From a virus, in IMG/VR virus record IMGVR_UViG_3300046698_000534, positions 1 to 23,642 of that record: 23,642 bases of DNA; one strand, 5' to 3'. The position numbers and the translations under genes were made by a program. Below the pieces are notes generated by a model that was not told the DNA's origin, searched no databases, and saw nothing but the letters and a program-made list of their open reading frames with translations. Shown here in pieces: positions 1-7,368 of the stretch (positions within the stretch are counted from its first letter, which is position 1; each line of letters starts with the position of its first letter).

Positions 1-62
1 TTCTACAAGGCAATATATTCAAGAATTCAAACATTTCCTGGCCCTAAGATTAATAGAAATAT

Positions 63-779
63 TTAAAATGAAGATGAAGTTGTCTTATGATTATGATGAT
101 CATATTGGGTAATTTTTTTAGTGTTCATTATTTTCATCATATCATAAAATTCAACAGGACCACCAAAGTTTTCTATTCCAACATCTAGGCGTTTACATTC
201 TGTATGACCAGGATTACTCTCTTTATGGTTAGAGTGGGAATGACCCACCAAATTTAGAGATCCGTGTTGCATTCTATCCCAAATAGCCATGGCATAATGT
301 GTTGAAACAAACTCAACATGATCAATCTTTCCATGCATGTAATTACTTGCAAAAGTTAATTTAGGTAATCCATCAAGCATATATGTTAATGGGTAGATTT
401 CAACATCAACTTGATCTTTTGTCAAAAGATAACCAGGATAGACCTCTCCTTTATGTAAAAACTCCCAAACTAGTCGATGATATAATTGCTTAACGCCACT
501 ATTATGATTTCCCCACAATGTAATAATATGACCGTTTAGTTTTTGTAAATACTGCTCAGCAAGACTATCAGTGGCTTGAAAGATGAAATCACCCAAATGA
601 ATAACTGTATCATCTTTACCAACTCGTTCATTCCAGATTCTAATTATTTCCGCATCATGCTCTTCAACAGAATTATATCCACGAGGCTTGAATAAAAATT
701 CCTTGTTATGATTGAAGTGACAGTCACTTGTAAAGAACAATTTGTGCTCTTTAGTTGAAAATTTCCATGGACGTAACAT
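63..779 (-). CDS. Calcineurin-like metallophosphoesterase (first of two)
   Basis: A 238-residue protein with the metal-binding signatures of the calcineurin-like phosphoesterase superfamily in order: D-x-H at residues 19-21 (DCHFNH), GD at 63-64, GNH at 90-92, a later His in the THYAMAIWD stretch, and GHSHSNH near residue 180. These residues normally hold two metal ions that hydrolyse phosphomonoesters or phosphodiesters. The substrate cannot be read from sequence; RNA or DNA ends, or nucleotide second messengers, are all possible. It is the last complete gene of the leftward block and follows the 67-residue gene by 3 bases, so it is probably co-transcribed with it. The start is the first ATG, with an AT-rich leader and no clear Shine-Dalgarno. 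A second, different phosphoesterase lies at 3423-4175 on the other side of ligA. Family call is firm; biological role unknown. Confidence 0.88.
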   Translation of the reverse strand: MLRPWKFSTKEHKLFFTSDCHFNHNKEFLFKPRGYNSVEEHDAEIIRIWNERVGKDDTVIHLGDFIFQATDSLAEQYLQKLNGHIITLWGNHNSGVKQLYHRLVWEFLHKGEVYPGYLLTKDQVDVEIYPLTYMLDGLPKLTFASNYMHGKIDHVEFVSTHYAMAIWDRMQHGSLNLVGHSHSNHKESNPGHTECKRLDVGIENFGGPVEFYDMMKIMNTKKITQYDHHNHKTTSSSF

Positions 780-782
780 AAA

Positions 783-986
783 TTAATTGATTAAATGATC
801 TTGTTCATAAAAATATAGATCACTTCGGTGTGAAATAGTTATTATTAATGTAAGATTAGAATCGGGAGTAAACCGCCACCTATCACCTTCAAAACATGCA
901 AGGCCTGTGTGGCCAAAATACACTCCTTCTCTATCAAAATTTTCATTAGCTATTGAACATCTAAAAATACCATTCATATCTATCAT
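783..986 (-). CDS. Small hypothetical protein (67 aa)
   Basis: A 67-residue protein that I do not recognise. It is mixed alpha/beta in appearance, with several aromatic residues (VYFGHTG, DRWRF, LYFYEQ) and no signal peptide or membrane segment. Its reality is supported by tight packing (3 bases before the phosphoesterase, 31 bases after ligA) and by a good sigma70-like promoter placed directly before the ATG. That promoter is TTGAAA, 17 bases, TATACT, then exactly 6 bases to the start codon, so the mRNA would begin at or next to the ATG. No Shine-Dalgarno is seen. An internal ATG three codons later is an alternative start but lacks this promoter spacing. Confidence 0.6.
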   Translation of the reverse strand: MIDMNGIFRCSIANENFDREGVYFGHTGLACFEGDRWRFTPDSNLTLIITISHRSDLYFYEQDHLIN

Positions 987-992
987 ACAAAG

Positions 993-1021
993 AGTATATG
1001 TTAGGTTGAATTAATTTTCAA
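993..1021 (-). promoter_or_regulatory. Sigma70-like promoter for the 67-aa gene and phosphoesterase
   Basis: On the minus strand, TTGAAA (1016-1021) is followed by 17 bases and TATACT (993-998). The ATG starts 6 bases further on. The -35 box overlaps the stop codon of ligA. The expected transcription start is at the start codon itself, giving a leaderless message. Confidence 0.55.
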
Positions 1022-2976
1022 GCAATTAATTTCAATAGCTCTGCTTCTGATATAACTTTAATCCCCTTTTCAGAGGCCTTGCGAAGTTTTCCGCTGCCTG
1101 AGTTCGGATCGGCTGCAACTACATGAGTTACAGCAGAACAAAATGTAGCAGAATATCCATGCCCAGCTTTAGTAATCAATTCTTCAAAATGGGCTTTAGG
1201 TTGTGAGAGTGATCCAGTTATACAGAACATATATGCACCCTCTTTGAGAGCTTTCTTAGGTGCTTTATATGTGATTTGCACACCATTCTTGATAAAGCGC
1301 TTGATATAATCCTTCTGTGAGTGAATATCAGCTTGGATACGTGCTGCAAGATTTGGAATTCCCGCTTGTACAGCAAACTTAGTAAGATTATTACTGTTAA
1401 TCCAATCATCAAGAGTGTCAAATTCACCTGGCACTGCTTCTTGAATCAGAACCACTCGACGCTTACCTAATCCAGATATCCCTAATGAACCAAGGAAGTC
1501 ACCTAATGTGAGTTCTTTCTTTTTATCAATCTCTTTCAAAATTTTATGTGCGCGAGAACCACCTAATCTTACACCACTACAAAATTGAAGATCAACCAAT
1601 CTTTCAATATCATTCCCCAATGTATAAAGATCAGCTGCGTCTTTTACATTTAAATACTTGATTAGTGCCTCAATTACACTCGTACTAACTCCTTTAATAT
1701 CAAGTGAAGATACATATTTGTCAATTCTACCTGAAACCACAGCAGGACAGTTATTATTCAAACAATAGATAGCTGAACTATCAACACCTGATGCATTTTC
1801 CTTATGCCCAACTTTTCCGTTACAAACAGGACACTTCTTTGGTTCTTCAATTTTCTGCCGGTTCTTCCCCTCTTTCAAAACTTCCATAATTCGAGGAATA
1901 ATATCACCTGCCTTGATAACATAAATTTCATCACCAATAGCTACTCCTAACGTTTCAATATTATTATAATTACAAAGATTAGCATTTTCTACATTTGCAA
2001 TACCTAATCGAATAGTATCAAAATTAGCAACGGGAGTAATAGTACCTGTATGACCAACTTGTAAATTTACACTTCGAAGTATAGTTTTTGCACCCTCAGC
2101 AGGAAACTTAATTGCAACTTGACCTTTTGGACATTCAGATGATTCACCTAGTTCAAGCTGGCGTTCAATATCATTTATTTTAATGACAATTCCATCAATC
2201 CAGAAAGGTAATTTAGGTCGCTCTTTTTGCTGTAGCAGATACCAATCCCATACTTCGGCGGCATCTCCGGTTTTGTAGGGAGCAACATCAAATCCCATAT
2301 TTTCCATGTTTTGCGATATTTCAAGCTCGGTATCACCAAATGGAGTTCCATCTTCATCAAAACACCTGAAAGCATACACCTTCAAATACTCTGATTCGGT
2401 ACCATCTTTCCTCCGAGCAATACCTACAGCGAGATTTCGTGGATTAGAAGTTAATTCAGGATCTACAGCCTTCCAATCATCCATTTCGAGAACAACTTCA
2501 CCTCGCACAAAACCCGAGAAAGTTTTATTATTACCCAACTGTACAGTTTTCGGTAGGTTCTTAAACTTGAGTGCATTTGCGGTCACATCTTCACCCACGA
2601 AACCATCACCACCAGAAATAACACAAACAAGTTTTCCATTTTTATATTCAAATGAGTAAGTACCGCCATCCATTTTGAAACTAGCATGAAGCAATTCTCC
2701 TCCGCAAATTCGAGGGGCTCCTTTCAACCACTTCAACCATTCGGCTTCATTTAACGCCTTTGAGAGTGAGTCCATAGGAATAGTATGCTTCCGCTTCTCA
2801 AGAATACTATCTCTGATTGCTACTCGGGTTTGAGTTAATCGTGAATTATTTGGATCAAGAGCCTTAAGTTGTTCCTTTAACTTATCATAATACGCGTCTT
2901 CAAAAATCGCATTTCCATCTGTATAATAAGTGTGGTTTGCCTGGTCAATTTTTTCTTCAAGTTCTTTTATGTTCAT
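1018..2976 (-). CDS. ligA: NAD+-dependent DNA ligase (LigA)
   Basis: A full-length NAD-dependent DNA ligase (652 residues; bacterial LigA is usually about 670). It seals 3'-OH/5'-phosphate nicks using NAD+. Domains in order: Ia NAD-binding start (HTYYTDG, DAYYDKL, residues 15-33); adenylation domain with nucleotidyl lysine K101 in KMDGG, RGEVVLE at 158-164, NPRNLAVGIARR at 178-189 and DGIVIK at 261-266; OB fold with QVGHTG-ITPVA near 306-317; a four-Cys zinc finger (C382, C385, C405, C410); helix-hairpin-helix region about 420-560; and a C-terminal BRCT domain (about 575-652). The usual TRGDG motif reads SGGDG at 121-125, and QVGRTG reads QVGHTG. Most T4-like phages use an ATP-dependent ligase instead, so this is a distinctive choice. 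It follows the 130-residue gene by 4 bases, suggesting co-transcription. Confidence 0.97.
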   Translation of the reverse strand: MNIKELEEKIDQANHTYYTDGNAIFEDAYYDKLKEQLKALDPNNSRLTQTRVAIRDSILEKRKHTIPMDSLSKALNEAEWLKWLKGAPRICGGELLHASFKMDGGTYSFEYKNGKLVCVISGGDGFVGEDVTANALKFKNLPKTVQLGNNKTFSGFVRGEVVLEMDDWKAVDPELTSNPRNLAVGIARRKDGTESEYLKVYAFRCFDEDGTPFGDTELEISQNMENMGFDVAPYKTGDAAEVWDWYLLQQKERPKLPFWIDGIVIKINDIERQLELGESSECPKGQVAIKFPAEGAKTILRSVNLQVGHTGTITPVANFDTIRLGIANVENANLCNYNNIETLGVAIGDEIYVIKAGDIIPRIMEVLKEGKNRQKIEEPKKCPVCNGKVGHKENASGVDSSAIYCLNNNCPAVVSGRIDKYVSSLDIKGVSTSVIEALIKYLNVKDAADLYTLGNDIERLVDLQFCSGVRLGGSRAHKILKEIDKKKELTLGDFLGSLGISGLGKRRVVLIQEAVPGEFDTLDDWINSNNLTKFAVQAGIPNLAARIQADIHSQKDYIKRFIKNGVQITYKAPKKALKEGAYMFCITGSLSQPKAHFEELITKAGHGYSATFCSAVTHVVAADPNSGSGKLRKASEKGIKVISEAELLKLIA

Positions 2977-2980
2977 AAAA

Positions 2981-3373
2981 CTATTTTGTTGCTAGTGCTT
3001 TTTTAATAATCTTCTCTGCTTCCCATATATGTATTTGATTTCCTGTTTGTTCGCCACCTTGTGGACAATGACCAAGTTTACCAATTATTAATAATGGCTC
3101 TTGAACATATATTAAAGCATCTCTCAAAACTTTCTCTCGTTTATTACTATGATACATCTCACTTTTTAACCGTTGTATCTCACTTTGTAAAGGAGCTGTT
3201 TTTGAATCTGCATATTCATCAAGAAGATAGTGTGCTACCTTTTCATCATCCTCATAATCCTCAATTGCTAAACTGGATTGAAGTCTACCTGTGTGAATTG
3301 GTGGTGATGCATCCCAACCACCAACTATTGCCGCAAAATATGATAATAATTTTTCTCTTGATGTTGTTTTCAT
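2981..3373 (-). CDS. Hypothetical protein with a central coiled-coil segment
   Basis: A 130-residue protein that I cannot assign. The middle (about residues 55-90, rich in Glu, Lys, Leu and Ser with heptad-like spacing, e.g. LQSEIQRLKSEM) looks like a short coiled coil. The N-terminus has a Gly/Pro-rich stretch (GGWDASPP) and the C-terminus a helix ending in Lys. No catalytic motif, signal peptide or membrane segment is visible. It lies 4 bases before ligA and appears to be the first gene of a ligA transcript, since a sigma70-like promoter (TTGACT, 16 bases, TATATT, 6 bases, ATG) sits directly before its start codon. The context suggests expression with ligA but says nothing more about function. 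Confidence 0.7.
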   Translation of the reverse strand: MKTTSREKLLSYFAAIVGGWDASPPIHTGRLQSSLAIEDYEDDEKVAHYLLDEYADSKTAPLQSEIQRLKSEMYHSNKREKVLRDALIYVQEPLLIIGKLGHCPQGGEQTGNQIHIWEAEKIIKKALATK

Positions 3374-3379
3374 ATTCTA

Positions 3380-3407
3380 AATATATAGGTTTATTTGAAT
3401 TAGTCAA
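3380..3407 (-). promoter_or_regulatory. Sigma70-like promoter for the 130-aa gene and ligA
   Basis: On the minus strand, TTGACT (3402-3407), 16 bases, TATATT (3380-3385), then 6 bases to the ATG at 3373. It is in the 49-base gap between two leftward genes. The -10 to ATG distance is identical to that at four other genes in the window. Confidence 0.6.
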
Positions 3408-3422
3408 TATTAAAATGTGGTA

Positions 3423-4175
3423 TTAATCATGTCTTACTGTTCCTCTATATAAGTCGAGAATATCATTGTAAGGTGATTTCCATTCTTTAATGGTTAATTT
3501 TCCTTCTTCAATAATGACATAGTGATGTAAATGCTTATCAAAATTTGAATCAATACAAATATTTTCTTTATTAATAATATAAGGCTCCCGTGCAGGTGTA
3601 TGACCAAAAAGTTGTTTTATATTATCTATAGGTTCGAAGTCCTCATTTACGTCGGCCCACGTTAAACCTCCATACTCAGCTCTCCCACCGCGGGATCTAC
3701 CCGCAGCAAAAACCCATGAAGCTCGAGGATCAGCTAATGCAGATTTTACCTCTATCTCTAACCATGCAACAATATCATTCATGTTATGTTTGATATTTTC
3801 TGGTACTTTATAAGCTGTTAAACCAGCATGAGTTAACAACCATCCTTCAACCACATGAAATAATTTGAATTTCTTCCAATCACGCTTAGTTAAAATTTTA
3901 TTAACAGCTTCATCTTTTGCTAAGGTCCAACCACTACATGATAGAGCAGGCCAACCATTGAATAGATGACTTTGATCATGATTCCCAAGAATGAAGATAT
4001 AATCTTTCAAATGAGATTTTAACCATTTTGCAGTTTCAACATTTTGCTCGACTGTGTCAGAAAATTGATGAAATAGGTCTCCGAGACAGACAACTTTATC
4101 AGCTTTTACCACATCGATAATAGCTTGTGCTTCCTTGTGAGCTGTGTGTATGTCTCCAATTACAAGTGTTTTCAT
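3423..4175 (-). CDS. Calcineurin-like Ser/Thr-phosphatase-type metallophosphoesterase (second of two)
   Basis: A 250-residue metallophosphoesterase with a canonical motif set: GDIH at residues 7-10, GDLF at about 32-35, GNHDQ at about 64-68, a conserved His in LLTHAGLT, and FGHTPARE near the C-terminus. This GDIH/GNHD/GHTP pattern is closest to the PrpE/ApaH/lambda-phosphatase-like branch of the family, and unlike the first phosphoesterase at 63-779. Substrates could be phosphoproteins, dinucleoside polyphosphates or nucleic-acid ends. The gene starts 2 bases after the 60-residue repeat gene ends. A GGGGA Shine-Dalgarno-like run sits about 9 bases before the ATG, inside the end of that gene, so translation is probably coupled. 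Family is firm; substrate unknown. Confidence 0.9.
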   Translation of the reverse strand: MKTLVIGDIHTAHKEAQAIIDVVKADKVVCLGDLFHQFSDTVEQNVETAKWLKSHLKDYIFILGNHDQSHLFNGWPALSCSGWTLAKDEAVNKILTKRDWKKFKLFHVVEGWLLTHAGLTAYKVPENIKHNMNDIVAWLEIEVKSALADPRASWVFAAGRSRGGRAEYGGLTWADVNEDFEPIDNIKQLFGHTPAREPYIINKENICIDSNFDKHLHHYVIIEEGKLTIKEWKSPYNDILDLYRGTVRHD

Positions 4176-4177
4176 TT

Positions 4178-4360
4178 TTATCTATCCCCTTTTGGAATGT
4201 GACGTTCATCACAGTATTTTTCATAATCTCTTTTATCACCTAATGGATTGTTCCATGGCGCAAAAGGATCATTACGATGCATCACGTCGTTCCACGGTTT
4301 GAATGGGCCATCACGTTCCATTACGTCATTCCATTTTTGAAATGGATCAGAATTTCTCAT
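4178..4360 (-). CDS. Small protein built of three 13-residue PF-W-N repeats
   Basis: A 60-residue protein whose first two thirds are three tandem copies of a 13-residue unit with consensus (N/D)xPFxxWNDVMxR: PFQKWNDVM at 6-14, PFKPWNDVM at 19-27 and PFAPWNNPL at 32-40. It ends in a charged tail (RDYEKYCDERHIPKGDR). I have seen isolated short DPFxPWN motifs in small phage proteins but know no function; the repeats could form a linear binding array. The start is well fixed: a strong GGAGG lies 7 bases before the ATG, and the ATGA overlaps the stop of the upstream 67-residue gene. The codons show the same repeat at 39-base period, so it arose by DNA duplication. Confidence 0.75.
   Translation of the reverse strand: MRNSDPFQKWNDVMERDGPFKPWNDVMHRNDPFAPWNNPLGDKRDYEKYCDERHIPKGDR
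4238..4348 (-). repeat. Coding tandem repeat, period 39 bases, about 2.8 units
   Basis: The repeat lies in the 60-residue gene and encodes the three PFxxWN units. The third copy has diverged most (WNNPLG in place of WNDVM). Seen directly by aligning the three units in translation; the DNA copies are recognisable but imperfect. Confidence 0.7.
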
Positions 4361-4560
4361 GGTGTTACCTCCTTTGTAATTATTTCAACAGCTTTTTCAC
4401 GCGTATCTGCTTCAAATGGTCTCACAACTTGTTGTACAAAATTATTACCTTCACAATCATCAGTATAATCTTTGTGATCACCAAACCATCGTTTTACTTG
4501 AATACTTCCGTTTTGATGTAAGTATCCCCACCACATTATTTTGTTCATTATTTCATTCAT
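4357..4560 (-). CDS. Conserved-looking small phage protein (67 aa)
   Basis: A 67-residue protein with an aromatic N-terminal half (MWWGYLHQNGSIQVKRWFGD) and an acidic C-terminal half. The YLHQNG-SIQVKRWFGD stretch resembles short conserved proteins I recall from large phage genomes, where no function is known; this is from memory only. The layout suggests a small beta-hairpin fold (polar turn HQNG between two strands). It starts 1 base after the RNA ligase gene ends, and its TGA stop overlaps the ATG of the next gene, so it belongs to one leftward unit with its neighbours. No Shine-Dalgarno is seen before its ATG (AAAAAAATAAT leader), which suggests coupling to the ligase gene. Confidence 0.7.
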   Translation of the reverse strand: MNEIMNKIMWWGYLHQNGSIQVKRWFGDHKDYTDDCEGNNFVQQVVRPFEADTREKAVEIITKEVTP

Positions 4561-4561
4561 A

Positions 4562-5656
4562 TTATTTTTTTAGTATTTGGAATATGAGCTTTTTATAATC
4601 ATCATCTACTAATGGTTTTAAATCAAGCTTTTTAAAGAGAAAATTGCTACGGTTGGTATTACCATATGCTGATATAATTTTTAATGCTTGTTCTTTTCGA
4701 GTAGGTAGAGTTTTAATTTTTTGTACAAACACATCCATTCCTGCTTCTACCTTAACAACTTCTTTCCATGCATCACAAATCCGGCTAATATCTCCTTGAA
4801 TCTGGTTTGCTAATTCAAAGTCAAATTGAGCTGCGATCTTGTTATAGAAATCAGTATAGGTTGGTTTACCTAAAGCAATCCACACATCAATTACCTTTTC
4901 AAAATTTGATAGCTCTGATTTCATGTGGTGGAGCTGGAGATACCAAAAACCTTTAATTTTATGAATAGTTTGTCCATTATTAGAATACAAACAAACTCCT
5001 TCTTTACCTTTCCATTGCTCAACATCTTTTAACAACTCTTCAAGAGTAGGAAAAGTATAAGTAGGTGGTCGAGGGCAACCTATCCGTTCTGCCCACATAC
5101 TAACCATCTTCTGATCTAAAAGAGAGTAAGTGTCGTGGATTATATATCCGACAAGATACCATTCAGGCTGTTCACCATAGTTAAGAATTATTTTATTTAG
5201 AGGTGATGTCCATTCAAACAGAAAAGTATAATCCCATGTATCTTCTGGGCATAAGTCTGATAATTTTGGAAGATATTTATTTCGAAAAATTTGTATTTCA
5301 TGTCCATTATCAAGTTTTGATGCATCAACTGTTCCGCGGGTACGGATGATAAAATTACCTTTGTACTTTGTTACTGGTAAAAGCGACCCATCTATTTTTT
5401 CAACAATGGTAGTATTCTTGAGAGATTTAGGTAAAGGAAATTGTTCAGGATTTTCTCCATAATTACAAAACTTTGGCAGACCCCCACTAATCAAATTTCC
5501 ATCTGCTCCCCATAAGCTTGACCGAAAGATTTTATTCTGCTGGGTCCACTTTATGCCGATGTGTTTGGGGGTAACTAGATAAACAGTTTCATCTCCAATG
5601 ATATTTGCATTAACATTGAACTGCTCTAAATCAATATCTTTTAGGTTTATCTGCAT
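4562..5656 (-). CDS. RNA ligase, T4 Rnl1-like
   Basis: A 364-residue ATP-dependent RNA ligase that would join RNA 5'-phosphate and 3'-OH ends, typically in tRNA repair. Nucleotidyltransferase motifs are in order: an N-terminal FRSSLWGADG...KFCNYGE region, motif I with lysine K87 in EKIDGS (86-91), motif Ia RTRGT (105-109), motif IIIa FLFEWTSPLNKIIL (145-158), motif IV EGVCLY (219-224) and motif V HKIKGFWY (232-239). I chose the ATG at 5656, not an upstream in-frame ATG at 5776, for three reasons. The extension would overlap the Thg1-like gene. It looks like non-coding translation. And a sigma70-like promoter lies exactly 6 bases before 5656. It is next to the Thg1-like gene, fitting an RNA-repair role. 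Confidence 0.9.
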   Translation of the reverse strand: MQINLKDIDLEQFNVNANIIGDETVYLVTPKHIGIKWTQQNKIFRSSLWGADGNLISGGLPKFCNYGENPEQFPLPKSLKNTTIVEKIDGSLLPVTKYKGNFIIRTRGTVDASKLDNGHEIQIFRNKYLPKLSDLCPEDTWDYTFLFEWTSPLNKIILNYGEQPEWYLVGYIIHDTYSLLDQKMVSMWAERIGCPRPPTYTFPTLEELLKDVEQWKGKEGVCLYSNNGQTIHKIKGFWYLQLHHMKSELSNFEKVIDVWIALGKPTYTDFYNKIAAQFDFELANQIQGDISRICDAWKEVVKVEAGMDVFVQKIKTLPTRKEQALKIISAYGNTNRSNFLFKKLDLKPLVDDDYKKLIFQILKK

Positions 5657-5662
5657 AGTTTC

Positions 5663-5692
5663 ATTGTATGAACAAGGAAGGATTAAACACAA
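5663..5692 (-). promoter_or_regulatory. Sigma70-like promoter for the RNA ligase gene
   Basis: On the minus strand, TTGTGT (5687-5692), 18 bases, TACAAT (5663-5668), then 6 bases to the ATG at 5656. It lies in the 77-base gap after the Thg1-like gene. It supports the internal start codon and predicts a leaderless message. The -35 box is weak. Confidence 0.45.
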
Positions 5693-5733
5693 GATAAAAC
5701 TTACAAGATGAGTGTTATTGTACTTAAGAAACA

Positions 5734-6750
5734 CTAAGGATTCTTTGTATAAGGAGATACATACTCCGGATAACAATCTTTAGCTATCTCTTTAAATAAT
5801 TCTGAAGACATCTTATTAGATCGTGAGCAAACCCCTTTAGGAGTAAATTCAAGTTCTGGTCCTCCAACTGTTTCAACTTTAGGAACTGACAACTGTGGAA
5901 GAGATGGAATTAGCTTTTGTAACCGATCAGCCGACTCTTGAAATTTCCATGCTGATTCAATTTTCCATCTTGTAAAAGTAAAATCTTCTTTAAATGTTTC
6001 AGGATCCTCTTCAATAGCATCTCTCATTTTCTGATTAGGAAATGCTGGAGGCATAAACTCAGTTTTTTTAGAAATAATTCTTCCAAACTTATGTCTTGGA
6101 TCAAATTCTTCCCAATCAATATTTTTTAATAAAATCATTCGGTGTTGCTCTCTACCATTTTTGCCTTGAAGTTCTTTTATACTATATAAAGATTGAGCCA
6201 TACTACTTAGACTATTCCTTGCTGTATCTTTATTTCTCCAAACGAAGTAGTTATAAACTTCAACTGGTTCTGAAATTGTAAACACACGAGCATCAAAATA
6301 TGCACATTTTTCTAATCTTAAACAACCATCAACATATGTTTGACTAAGTCCACAAGGATTTGATTGTTTATTTTCATATATTTTACGTCGCATCCTAAGT
6401 TTATTAAATTCAGCTGTCATCAAACTTGCTGCAACAGAAGTAATTTTCTGAATATTTCCATCAAACCATGCACAAGTATTAATCTCAGCAAAATCTGTTA
6501 ACAAAATTGAAATTTCATCTGATTGGATATATGCAAATTGAGCTCCTTGAATTTCAGGTAGAATAGCTCTAACAGCATTATCTAAATCCTGTTCAAATTT
6601 ATCATCAAAAGGTTTCTCTAAATTACGAGTATAAGTATGAAACGCTTTACCATCCAAACGAAGAATAGTATATGTGCGACGAGGAAGACAGTAACGAGTA
6701 CGATCTTCATATTGTAATTTCATCCTACTGCCTAATTCATCCTTATTCAT
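5734..6750 (-). CDS. tRNA(His) guanylyltransferase / Thg1-like 3'-5' polymerase
   Basis: A 338-residue member of the Thg1 family, enzymes that add nucleotides in the 3'-5' direction to tRNA 5' ends. Motifs seen: RLDGKAFHTYTRNLEKPFDD at 31-50, with the metal-binding Asp (D33); IQSDEISILL at 75-84, with the second acidic pair (D78, E79); the KITSVAASLMTAEFN helix; and the ARVF...YFVWRNKDTARNSL stretch typical of the second half of the domain. Bacterial and phage members (TLPs) usually repair 5'-truncated tRNAs rather than adding G-1. The protein is longer than a minimal domain (about 250), with an uncharacterised C-terminal 80 residues. It precedes the RNA ligase gene by 77 bases; together they suggest tRNA repair. 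The AT-rich leader lacks a Shine-Dalgarno. Confidence 0.92.
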   Translation of the reverse strand: MNKDELGSRMKLQYEDRTRYCLPRRTYTILRLDGKAFHTYTRNLEKPFDDKFEQDLDNAVRAILPEIQGAQFAYIQSDEISILLTDFAEINTCAWFDGNIQKITSVAASLMTAEFNKLRMRRKIYENKQSNPCGLSQTYVDGCLRLEKCAYFDARVFTISEPVEVYNYFVWRNKDTARNSLSSMAQSLYSIKELQGKNGREQHRMILLKNIDWEEFDPRHKFGRIISKKTEFMPPAFPNQKMRDAIEEDPETFKEDFTFTRWKIESAWKFQESADRLQKLIPSLPQLSVPKVETVGGPELEFTPKGVCSRSNKMSSELFKEIAKDCYPEYVSPYTKNP

Positions 6751-6753
6751 ATA

Positions 6754-7362
6754 TTAAAAAGTTTGTTGAACACCAAACAAGAAATTTACACCTTTTGTTG
6801 AACTAACATTCTGCACTTCTATAAAAAATCGAGGATGCACGGGAACTATCCATAATTCTGTTTTTAAGCTCATCTGATATGTCATCCCTGCTCCAGTTTG
6901 TGCTACTAAACTACCAGTATCGAGATTATATCCTGTTCCTATTTCAATATAATAAGAAAACTGACCTACAACTGTTCGTCCATTTAACGTAGCACTTGTA
7001 TAAGTTAGCTGTTTACTATTATTGTCATAACTCAAATCAATACCTGCTCCTATTGCAGTGGTAGTCCAATATTGTAAACGGATACCTTCACTTGTACTAC
7101 CTTTTAAGGATGGAGCTGTTTGATATACTCCATAAACTCCTAAAACTACTTCTGAAGCACTATAGTAACTATTAGTAGGAATAGGAGTTAGTGCTGTACC
7201 TACTTTGTGCCAAAATCCTGGTGTAGGTTGATAAGCATTAGTTGTATCAGTACTTATATCTGTTTGTGAAGCTGTAACTTCAAATTGTTCTGCATTTGTG
7301 TTTATAGTAGCAATAGCTAACAACAATATAGCTAGAGTACATATTGATTTTATTTTTTTCAT
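6754..7362 (-). CDS. Exported outer-membrane-like beta-barrel protein
   Basis: A 202-residue protein with a classic Sec signal peptide: MKKIK, a hydrophobic core to about residue 20, and probable cleavage after NTNA (residue 24). The mature part alternates polar and hydrophobic residues in strand-like segments (SYYSASEVVLGVYGVYQT, GQFSYYIEIGTGYNL, TELWIVPVHPRFFIEVQNV). It ends in phenylalanine (VQQTF), the usual C-terminal signature for outer-membrane barrel assembly. The length fits an 8-strand barrel. A phage gene of this type could alter the host surface, for example in superinfection exclusion; that is inference. It lies 6 bases after the radical SAM gene and 3 bases before the Thg1-like gene. 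The absence of Cys and the composition fit an exported protein. Confidence 0.72.
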   Translation of the reverse strand: MKKIKSICTLAILLLAIATINTNAEQFEVTASQTDISTDTTNAYQPTPGFWHKVGTALTPIPTNSYYSASEVVLGVYGVYQTAPSLKGSTSEGIRLQYWTTTAIGAGIDLSYDNNSKQLTYTSATLNGRTVVGQFSYYIEIGTGYNLDTGSLVAQTGAGMTYQMSLKTELWIVPVHPRFFIEVQNVSSTKGVNFLFGVQQTF

Positions 7363-7368
7363 AAATTA

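Noticed and set aside
1-112. Short open frames at the left edge: plus-strand frame 2 (2-112), plus-strand frame 1 (1-66), and a minus-strand ATG at 34 with an AGGG 7 bases upstream
   Set aside because: Too short to judge. The minus-strand start would agree with gene order and may be the next leftward gene, but only 11 codons are visible.
2306-2659. A 117-codon plus-strand open frame within ligA
   Set aside because: It lies fully inside a firmly identified ligase on the other strand, and its Ser/Phe/Pro-rich translation is typical of an antisense shadow.
5657-5776. N-terminal extension of the RNA ligase to an upstream ATG at 5776
   Set aside because: It would overlap the Thg1-like gene by 43 bases, its translation is unlike the family, and a promoter with the usual 6-base spacing supports 5656.
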